From contig JACWAC010000088.1 in the NCBI GenBank assembly GCA_014874235.1, positions 1 through 5,460 on the forward strand: a DNA stretch of 5,460 bases, given 5' to 3'. A program made the translations under genes and the position numbers. Numbering within the stretch: the first letter of the stretch is position 1; each line of letters starts with the position of its first letter. Source of the stretch: Thermoplasmatales archaeon (GTDB taxonomy: Archaea > Thermoplasmatota > Thermoplasmata > Thermoplasmatales > GCA-001856825). The notes under the pieces are model-generated. The model worked only from the letters and a program-made list of their open reading frames with translations, had not been told where the DNA came from and did no database searches. Shown here piece by piece: positions 1-4,611 of this stretch.

Positions 1-55
1 GAACCCCAATAGTCGGGATCTGCAGTCCCGTGCATAGCCGCTCTGCCACCTACCC
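1..55 (-). tRNA. tRNA-Cys (anticodon GCA), 3' part cut off by the window edge
   Basis: Read on the minus strand from 55, the sequence folds as a tRNA. There is an acceptor 5' strand GGGTAGG (55-49), T8-G9, a short D stem GCA/TGC around a loop with the GG pair, and an anticodon stem CGGGA/TCCCG enclosing the loop CTGCAGA. The loop gives anticodon GCA, which reads Cys codons. A 5-base variable region ACTAT and the T-stem strand TGGGG follow, then TTC of the T loop, where the window ends. The missing part would be the rest of the T arm and the 3' acceptor strand, expected to read CCTACCC. The small D stem resembles archaeal tRNA-Cys. No intron is seen in the visible part. Its 5' end overlaps the last 6 bases of the upstream tgt gene, so it is probably cotranscribed or driven from a promoter inside tgt. 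Confidence 0.93.
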
Positions 56-1129
56 GATGTTGTCGTTATGAGATTCTGAGTAATTGAGTTTACTGAATTT
101 CTTTGCAATCTCCCTGGCCTTTTCCCTGTCGTTCCTTACTGATTCCATAAACCTTTGCATAAAGTCAAGATTGTGGACCGTGGCCAAGTACTGGAAAGAA
201 GGGTCCTCATTCTTGTATAATTCCCTCAGTTTTGTCTTGCTATAGTAAGTACATGTCTCGCAAGAACAACCATTTTCGATTGGTTCAAAGTCGATAGAAT
301 GTTTCGCATTTTTGAGATTTATTGAGCCTTCGTTGGTGAGCACAAAACCATGTCTTGCGTTTCTGGTTGGATATGTGGAATCAAAAACTCCAATTCCCGC
401 ATCCGAATATTCCACTATTGAAAGGGGGTCTCCCACTCCCATGAGATATATCGGAAATTCCTTCGGTATCAATGGAAGGGTTTTGTTTAGTACCATATCG
501 GTCAGTTCTTTGGGTTCTCCTATCTTCAATCCTCCTATGGCAAACCCATCGAATTCCAGCGAACTCATCAAACGAGCACTTTCCCTTCTCAAGTCTGCAT
601 CAAAGCCCCCCTGGATGATACCAAATCTCTTCTGGTTTGGGACCTTCATTGTTGAGAATATCTTCCCCCACTCGAATGTCCGCTTGACAGACAGGGAATA
701 CCTCGTCTCCTCTGCGCCATATGGAGGGCAGTCATCGAGCATCATCGCTACGTCTGATCTGATCTTGCCCTGGATTTCAGAGCTGATCTCTGGGGTGACT
801 TTCACCTTTTTTCCGCTTTTTCTGTCCCTGAATAATATACCGTCTTTTTCTATCTTCACCAACTCTTCCCTCAGTATCTGAAAACCTCCAGAGTCCGTGA
901 AGTAGCTACCCTTGAATCCTGTGTAGCCGTTAATCCCTTTCGTCTTTTCAAGGATTTCGAGACCTGGGGAAACAGTGAGATGAACTGAATTGGAAATGAG
1001 TGCCTTTATTCCAATATCATTAATTTTTTGCATCGGGACCGCCTTGACAAACCCTCTGGTAGCTACAGGCAGGAATATTGGAAGTTCAACCTTTCCCCTA
1101 GATAGATCAAGCTCAGAATCGAACTGCAC
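50..1129 (-). CDS. tgt: tRNA-guanine transglycosylase, bacterial (queuosine) type, with a short N-terminus
   Basis: This 359-residue TIM-barrel enzyme would exchange a guanine in tRNA for a 7-deazaguanine base; the Q-type family acts at G34 of GUN anticodons. Seen in the sequence: TDSGGFQ with the base-binding Asp79; LDDC (Asp132, Cys134); FGIIQGG (Gln173); IGGLKIGE (199-205, Glu205); FDSTYPTRNARHG with the presumed nucleophile Asp250; and a zinc site Cys288-x-Cys290-xx-Cys293 with His319. PTRNARHG and the lack of a C-terminal PUA extension fit bacterial Tgt rather than archaeosine ArcTGT. The start is GTG at 1129, the only usable early codon. An in-frame TAA lies directly before it, and only about 16 residues precede the ELPIF motif, some 10 fewer than E. 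coli Tgt. An IS remnant lies just upstream. The TAG stop lies inside the downstream tRNA-Cys gene. The function call is firm; the 5' end and whether substrate is queuine, preQ1 or preQ0 are open. Confidence 0.9.
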   Translation of the reverse strand: MQFDSELDLSRGKVELPIFLPVATRGFVKAVPMQKINDIGIKALISNSVHLTVSPGLEILEKTKGINGYTGFKGSYFTDSGGFQILREELVKIEKDGILFRDRKSGKKVKVTPEISSEIQGKIRSDVAMMLDDCPPYGAEETRYSLSVKRTFEWGKIFSTMKVPNQKRFGIIQGGFDADLRRESARLMSSLEFDGFAIGGLKIGEPKELTDMVLNKTLPLIPKEFPIYLMGVGDPLSIVEYSDAGIGVFDSTYPTRNARHGFVLTNEGSINLKNAKHSIDFEPIENGCSCETCTYYSKTKLRELYKNEDPSFQYLATVHNLDFMQRFMESVRNDREKAREIAKKFSKLNYSESHNDNIG

Positions 1130-1184
1130 TTACCCGTTATCCTCTCTTGACGAAATACCTTTACAAATCCATCTAAGCACGAAA

Positions 1185-1277
1185 GCCTCTGCACATAGGG
1201 TGGAATGCCTGAACAACATTCCAAACGTATCTGCAAGCTTAGCGGTTGAAATAGGAAGCTTCACAGCTTTAGCGTGA
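1185..1277 (+). pseudogene. tnpB: C-terminal tail of a degraded tnpB gene
   Basis: About 31 codons remain open in one frame, ending NVSASLAVEIGSFTALA and then TGA at 1275-1277. The ending and its placement, with the stop codon inside the right-end hairpin, match how tnpB genes usually terminate in IS200/IS605 elements. The RuvC-like nuclease domain, the Cys4 zinc finger and the start codon are all missing. The frame stays open further left, but there it runs antisense through tgt and is not meaningful. The call rests on recalled family architecture rather than an alignment. Confidence 0.6.
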
Positions 1278-1287
1278 GGTAGTTCAC
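1259..1287 (+). repeat. IS200/IS605-type right-end hairpin plus terminal GTTCAC
   Basis: The bases CTTCAC-A-GC (1259-1267) pair with GCGTGAGG (1272-1279) around a TTTA loop. That gives eight pairs with one G-T wobble and one bulged A at 1265. GTAGTTCAC follows to 1287. In intact elements this hairpin is bound by the HUH transposase TnpA and forms the 3' end of the TnpB guide-RNA scaffold, with the downstream flank serving as guide. The bulge suggests decay from a perfect stem. Confidence 0.65.
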
Positions 1288-1823
1288 ATCTGTGCCTTTT
1301 CAGAGTAACACCGTTCGCAATAATAGTTGCCAGCCTTGTAAACAAGGTTCTCAGAAAACTCGTTGCAAGAATCACAGACCCCGTGGACACCCTTTACAAT
1401 ACCCTGGTCTTCCTTCTCCAATATTCCTCTGGTTATTTCAATCAGACCTGGCGAGATTCTGACGATGTCATTTTCGGTTAGTATCCCCGAGATCTCGTTG
1501 TTTATCACCACCGGGAGCCTCCTGATTTTCCTCTTCCACATCATTTCTGCTGCCGTTTCAAGAGGACTATCTCCTTCGACGTGAATGAGCGGAGAACTCA
1601 TAATCTCCTTTAGTTTGATCTCGCTAGAGGACAGACCGTTGGCTGCAATCTTGGTCACTATGTCCCTCTCTGTAACTATTCCCACTATCCTTCCTTGCTC
1701 CTCGATCAGCAATGAACTTATTCCCTTGTGAGCCATCAGCTTTGCTCCCTCTTCTGCGGTCAACGAAGACTCGACCTTGATCGGATTTCGGGACATCACC
1801 TCCGAAACTCTTATGAAAGTCAT
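1284..1823 (-). CDS. Tandem CBS-domain protein with a C-terminal zinc ribbon
   Basis: This 179-residue soluble protein has two CBS domains (about residues 3-60 and 68-124) forming one Bateman module, then a small zinc ribbon with Cys150-xx-Cys153 and Cys169-xx-Cys172. Both CBS repeats end in the motif that usually contacts ribose or phosphate of adenine nucleotides: IVTERD (49-54) and ILTEND (114-119). CBS pairs of this kind generally bind AMP, ADP, ATP or S-adenosylmethionine; the ribbon may bind nucleic acid or a partner. The specific ligand and target cannot be read from sequence. The start ATG at 1823 overlaps the stop of the upstream 76-codon gene as ATGA, which points to translational coupling. 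The TGA stop (1286-1284) falls inside the terminal GTTCAC of the IS remnant, so the last residue or two may have been altered by the insertion, though the zinc site is intact. Confidence 0.92.
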   Translation of the reverse strand: MTFIRVSEVMSRNPIKVESSLTAEEGAKLMAHKGISSLLIEEQGRIVGIVTERDIVTKIAANGLSSSEIKLKEIMSSPLIHVEGDSPLETAAEMMWKRKIRRLPVVINNEISGILTENDIVRISPGLIEITRGILEKEDQGIVKGVHGVCDSCNEFSENLVYKAGNYYCERCYSEKAQM

Positions 1824-2050
1824 TTGCCCACTTCCACGAGAGTATTCTTCCCCTCGACAATTCTGAAGGGTCTTGTTATCTTAAGGATCTCTTCTATAAT
1901 CCCAATCCTATTTTCCATGTACTTCTTGAGTTTCTTCGGATCTCCCTTCTTGTGTTCCAGCATCTTTCCGGCATCAATGTAGAGGTAGGCCTCCATCTTT
2001 ATTTTGAAAGAAGTATCCGAATCCAACCCGATAAGGTCTACCATTTTCAT
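1820..2050 (-). CDS. Small conserved-looking protein of unknown function (76 aa)
   Basis: I do not recognise a family. The 76-residue product is charged and probably mostly helical, with a basic stretch in the middle (HKKGDPKKLKKYMENR) and a short strand-like C-terminus. It has no signal peptide, membrane segment or cysteines. The evidence that it is real is contextual. Its TGA stop overlaps the ATG of the CBS/zinc-ribbon gene (ATGA at 1820-1823), and a BRE/TATA-like box lies about 27 bases before its ATG, as expected for a leaderless archaeal mRNA. ATG at 2050 is chosen; a second ATG two codons later (2044) is an alternative. Being first in the operon, it may work with the CBS protein, but no biochemical role can be assigned. 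Confidence 0.75.
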   Translation of the reverse strand: MKMVDLIGLDSDTSFKIKMEAYLYIDAGKMLEHKKGDPKKLKKYMENRIGIIEEILKITRPFRIVEGKNTLVEVGK

Positions 2051-2074
2051 GGTCTTAATAATAATTGGTCACAG

Positions 2075-2086
2075 TAATAGTTTTCC
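2075..2086 (-). promoter_or_regulatory. Putative BRE/TATA promoter for the leftward operon
   Basis: On the minus strand GGAAAACTATTA is a purine-rich BRE-like block followed by a weak TATA-like block. Its centre is about 27 bases from the ATG at 2050, the spacing expected if transcription starts at or next to the start codon. No Shine-Dalgarno sequence precedes that ATG. A second AT-rich block, AAATAAAATC (minus strand, near 2103-2112), could instead give an mRNA with a short leader. Confidence 0.45.
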
Positions 2087-2097
2087 TTTCTCGCTAT

Positions 2098-2112
2098 GGA
2101 AAGATTTTATTT
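2098..2112 (+). promoter_or_regulatory. Putative BRE/TATA promoter for the DUF72 gene
   Basis: GGAAAGATTTTATTT combines a BRE-like GGAAAG with a T/A-rich TATA-like box centred about 28 bases before the ATG at 2135. No ribosome-binding site lies between them, so a leaderless transcript is likely. An out-of-frame ATG at 2130 would become the first AUG if transcription began 5 bases earlier. Confidence 0.5.
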
Positions 2113-2134
2113 CAAGTTTGATTATTAAAATGAA

Positions 2135-2977
2135 ATGCTATATTTGGGGTGTTCAGGCTTCCAGTACCCGGATTGGAAGGAGACCTTCTACCCGAAAGGG
2201 ATGGAGGAGAGCAAGTACCTGCTCTACTACTATAAGTTCTTCAACTCAGTAGAGATAGATTCCACCTACTACTCGTTCCCTGGGGAGAAGACAGTGAATT
2301 CCTGGATATCCAAGGTTCAAGGGAAGGAAGATTTTCTTTATTCCCTGAAATTTCCGAGAGAGGTCACTCATGATCCAGACGGAATTACGGAAAAGTCTAT
2401 CGAGACTGCTAAGGAATTTGTCTCAAAAGTCATTCTACCGATAAAGAATTCCGGTTTTCTCGGATCTGCACTTTTGCAGCTGTCGCCGTTCCTGGACCCT
2501 CTAAAGAGAGGGACGACATTGGGAAAACTGGAGGAGTTGTTTGGATCGATTTACTCGGACTATAGACTTGCAATTGAGATCAGGAACAAGAGTTTCCTTG
2601 ATAACAACGTTCTTCCAGGTTTTCTAGACATGCTGAGAAAGTACAAAGTCGCACTTGTCAGCGTGGATTCCCCAGGTCTTCCATACTTCTATTATCCAAC
2701 ATCATCCTTCTCCTATGTAAGATTTCACGGAAGAAACTACGACCTGTGGTATGGGAAGGGAGAACTCAAAGGTAGATTGAACAAGTATGACTACCTCTAT
2801 TCGGAGGAAGAACTCGTACCTTGGGTTGAGAGGGTCAGGGTGATGGGAGATGAGGTGTTCATCTATTTCAACAATCACGCGCAGGCAAAGGCAGCAGTTA
2901 ACGCAGCAGAATTTCAAAAGTACATGGGAATCAAGATCGTTAGGAAAGAGAGCCAGACCAACCTGAGTGCATTTTAA
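2135..2977 (+). CDS. DUF72 (YecE-like) TIM-barrel protein
   Basis: The 280-residue protein matches the DUF72/COG1801 family in length and motif order. It has an N-terminal LGCSGFQYPDW (4-14) and FYPKG, then FNSVEIDSTYY (36-46), FLYSLKFPREVTHD (67-80), LLQLSPF (113-119), YRLAIEIRNKSF (143-154), VSVDSP (175-180), YVRFHGRN (194-201) and a C-terminal VFIYFNNHAQAKAAVNA (241-257). These are the strand ends and conserved pocket of a TIM barrel related in fold to sugar isomerases and endonuclease IV. The biochemical function of the family is not established. It is cytosolic, with no signal peptide. ATG at 2135 gives a complete N-terminus in the usual family register and lies about 28 bases after a TATA-like box. 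argS follows 23 bases after the stop but seems to have its own promoter. Confidence 0.93.
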   Translation: MLYLGCSGFQYPDWKETFYPKGMEESKYLLYYYKFFNSVEIDSTYYSFPGEKTVNSWISKVQGKEDFLYSLKFPREVTHDPDGITEKSIETAKEFVSKVILPIKNSGFLGSALLQLSPFLDPLKRGTTLGKLEELFGSIYSDYRLAIEIRNKSFLDNNVLPGFLDMLRKYKVALVSVDSPGLPYFYYPTSSFSYVRFHGRNYDLWYGKGELKGRLNKYDYLYSEEELVPWVERVRVMGDEVFIYFNNHAQAKAAVNAAEFQKYMGIKIVRKESQTNLSAF

Positions 2978-2980
2978 TAG
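2969..2980 (+). promoter_or_regulatory. Putative TATA box for argS overlapping the DUF72 stop codon
   Basis: GCATTTTAATAG contains a TATA-like TTTTAATA centred about 25 bases before the GTG of argS. It overlaps the TAA of the preceding gene. No Shine-Dalgarno sequence is visible in the 23-base gap, which favours a leaderless argS mRNA over readthrough with internal initiation. The box is weak, and read-through from the DUF72 promoter remains possible. Confidence 0.4.
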
Positions 2981-3000
2981 CGAGTAAATATCCCTCTAAA

Positions 3001-4599
3001 GTGAAACCCTACCAGAAGTTCGAGGCTATGGCGAAAGAGAAGATGGATTCTCACCTAGCCGGTCGTTCTATCGAGAAGAATTATAGAACTTACAGGCCAC
3101 AGAAGAACTTCGGTGATCTTTCTTTTGATTTTCAAAAGAGCAAAGTCATTCCTGTTGCAAGTGAAATTAGTGCTCTCAGCGATCAATACGTTAGGTTCGT
3201 TCCAACGGGCAAGTTCATCAACGTCAAGTTCAGCGACCAGGAATTCTCCAAGAGCGTGCTGGAAGATGGGATGAGTGGAGAGCTCTTCCAGTTCGAGAAG
3301 AGGAGGGACAAGATACTGATCGAACACACGAGTGCGAATCCAACCGGTCCTCTTCACATAGGCAGGGTGAGAAACTCCATAATAGGGGACATCTTTTCAA
3401 GGATTCTAAGAAAGTATGGGTACGACGTCACTACCGAATACTACGTCAACGACATAGGCACCCAGGTCGAGGCACTTCTGCTTGGGACCGAACTTTTTGG
3501 AAGCGAGAACTACACAGAATCCTACCGCAAGGTCTACGAGAGTTTCGATTCCTATAAGGACAAGGTCGAGGAGTACATGGTCAGGGCAGAGTCGGGCAAT
3601 CCTCAATTCCTGAAAGAGTCCAAAGAGAGACTGGAAGTGTTTCTGAGGGACGTGCTGACGGATCTAGAGAAGCTATCCATAAGGTTCGATTTCTTCATCT
3701 GGGAAAGTGAGTTCATTCTAGACGGATCGGTGAGGGAGCTAATTCTCAAACTCACTCCGCTGCTGAAGGACGATAACGGCGCAAAATACCTCGAGTCTGA
3801 CCAGGGAAAGATGTATCTTCTCAGGTCGAACGGTACTTCGGTATATTTCACCAGGGACATTTCCCACCATCTGATGAAATCCTCAAAGTATGACAAGGCA
3901 ATAGTTGTTCTCGGTGAAGACCACAAGTCATACTTCAAGAAGATAGAGTTTGCAATGGATATTCTGGGAGTTCACAACGTCGATGCACTCTTCTACTCCT
4001 ACATTTCCACAAAGGAAGGAAAGATGAGCACCAGGAGGGGGAATGTAGTTTATGTCAGGGACTTCATAGAAGAGGCGATAGAGGGAGCAAAGGAAGAGAT
4101 TCTCAAGAGGAGAACGGACCTGTCGGAAGAGGAAGTCCGGGACATTTCAAACAAGATAGGGACCTCCGCCGTCAGATACAACATAATTAAGTACGCTCCC
4201 GACAAGCCGGTTACGTTCGACCTTGCCGAAGCACTCAATTTTGAGGGTGATGCGGCTCCATTCATTATGTACTCCTATGCAAGAGCCAGGTCCATCCTCT
4301 CAAAATTAGGAAAGGATTCTGAGGTGTCATGGAAGTTCATAGAACCGGAGAGCAGCCTCCTGAAGGAGATATCTCTCTTTCCCGTAGTCGTGGAGGATGC
4401 AGTGAAGCACTCCAGACCAGATAAGATAGCAAGATATTCCTATGAACTGGCCGGAGCGTTCAATCAGTTCTACAGGGACTGCCCCGTACTGGACAGTGGC
4501 GAGAATTTGCAGAAGAGAGTGGAGATCGTGAGAACGTTTGCAAAAACCATGGAAGAATTGTTTCAGATGCTTGGTGTACAAGCATCTGATACTATATAA
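3001..4599 (+). CDS. argS: Arginyl-tRNA synthetase
   Basis: This class I synthetase (532 residues) charges tRNA-Arg with arginine using ATP. An N-terminal additional domain (about 1-95) precedes the Rossmann catalytic core with TSANPTGPLHIGRVRNS (110-126, the HIGH-type signature being HIGR at 119-122). The core continues through TEYYVNDIGTQ (145-155), VYFTRDISH (281-289), VVLGEDHK (302-309) and the KMSKS-type loop KMSTRRG (341-347). The C-terminal DALR helical anticodon-binding domain starts near MYSYARARSIL (423-433) and includes FNQFYRDCPVL (487-497). The length is normal for archaeal ArgRS and no key residue is missing. The start is taken as GTG at 3001, which gives a plausible N-terminus and a TATA box at leaderless spacing; ATG at 3028 is the next alternative. 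The gene ends 12 bases from the convergent surface-protein gene, and its last codons contain a perfect inverted repeat. Confidence 0.97.
   Translation: MKPYQKFEAMAKEKMDSHLAGRSIEKNYRTYRPQKNFGDLSFDFQKSKVIPVASEISALSDQYVRFVPTGKFINVKFSDQEFSKSVLEDGMSGELFQFEKRRDKILIEHTSANPTGPLHIGRVRNSIIGDIFSRILRKYGYDVTTEYYVNDIGTQVEALLLGTELFGSENYTESYRKVYESFDSYKDKVEEYMVRAESGNPQFLKESKERLEVFLRDVLTDLEKLSIRFDFFIWESEFILDGSVRELILKLTPLLKDDNGAKYLESDQGKMYLLRSNGTSVYFTRDISHHLMKSSKYDKAIVVLGEDHKSYFKKIEFAMDILGVHNVDALFYSYISTKEGKMSTRRGNVVYVRDFIEEAIEGAKEEILKRRTDLSEEEVRDISNKIGTSAVRYNIIKYAPDKPVTFDLAEALNFEGDAAPFIMYSYARARSILSKLGKDSEVSWKFIEPESSLLKEISLFPVVVEDAVKHSRPDKIARYSYELAGAFNQFYRDCPVLDSGENLQKRVEIVRTFAKTMEELFQMLGVQASDTI
4563..4589. repeat. 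Perfect 11-bp inverted repeat at the 3' end of argS
   Basis: TCAGATGCTTG (4563-4573) and CAAGCATCTGA (4579-4589) are exact reverse complements separated by the 5-base loop GTGTA. The hairpin is coding sequence for the argS residues around QMLGVQASD, ending 7 bases before the stop codon. It is not followed by a T-run on the plus strand, so it is not a classical intrinsic terminator for argS. On the minus strand it lies just beyond the T-tract that probably ends the convergent gene. Confidence 0.8.
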
Positions 4600-4610
4600 A
4601 AATAAAAAAG
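4594..4610 (-). terminator. T-rich terminator of the surface-protein gene
   Basis: On the minus strand the sequence just past the stop codon reads CTTTTTTATTTTTATAT, two T-runs within 17 bases. Archaeal RNA polymerase commonly terminates on such T-tracts without a hairpin. The tract overlaps the argS stop codon on the other strand, so the convergent transcripts would share this junction. No similarly clear T-tract for argS is seen on the plus strand. Confidence 0.55.
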
Positions 4611-4611
4611 A

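Larger units (their letters stand above)
1140..1287 (+). mobile_element. 3' (right-end) remnant of an IS200/IS605-family element
   Basis: On the plus strand the segment ends in an imperfect hairpin with a TTTA loop followed by GGTAGTTCAC. From memory this is the typical layout of IS200/IS605 right ends (stem, TTTAG loop, GTAGTTCAC). Just before it an open frame reads VEIGSFTALA and a TGA within the hairpin, resembling the usual TnpB tail (VEAGSP...). Transposase catalytic residues, the zinc finger and the left end are absent, so only about 150 bp of 3' end survives. The right border near 1287 is well supported; the left border is uncertain, anywhere from about 1130 to 1185. The remnant sits between two leftward genes that probably once formed one operon. 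No tnpA is present, so it cannot move by itself. Confidence 0.7.

Noticed and set aside
312..881. 189-codon plus-strand open frame
   Set aside because: It lies wholly antisense to tgt, whose catalytic motifs are intact on the minus strand. The translation shows no recognisable domain.
50..1129. DpdA-like DNA deazaguanine-insertion enzyme
   Set aside because: The protein keeps the full Tgt signature, including PTRNARHG and the CxCxxC...H zinc site, and no dpd or DNA-modification neighbours are present.
50..1129. Archaeosine ArcTGT
   Set aside because: It is about 360 residues without a PUA extension, and the nucleophile region matches the bacterial motif rather than the archaeal one.
990..1274. 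95-codon plus-strand frame as a complete gene
   Set aside because: The part left of about 1130 is antisense to tgt. Only the 3' tail is meaningful, as the tnpB remnant.
1130..1390. 86-codon minus-strand open frame between the CBS gene and tgt
   Set aside because: Its first half runs out of frame through the end of the CBS gene and the rest crosses the IS remnant antisense. Only the last few codons before its TAA might be old tgt sequence. It is not a gene by itself.
2004..2252. 82-codon plus-strand frame containing the ATG at 2130
   Set aside because: It overlaps the DUF72 start out of frame, runs antisense through the small gene on the left, and looks like low-complexity frame-shifted sequence.
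3055..4581. Several minus-strand open frames of 66-111 codons across argS
   Set aside because: They are antisense shadows of a well-conserved argS and show no start signals or family resemblance.
4563..4599. Intrinsic hairpin-plus-U terminator for argS
   Set aside because: The hairpin is followed on the plus strand by an A-rich, not T-rich, stretch, so it does not match that terminator type.
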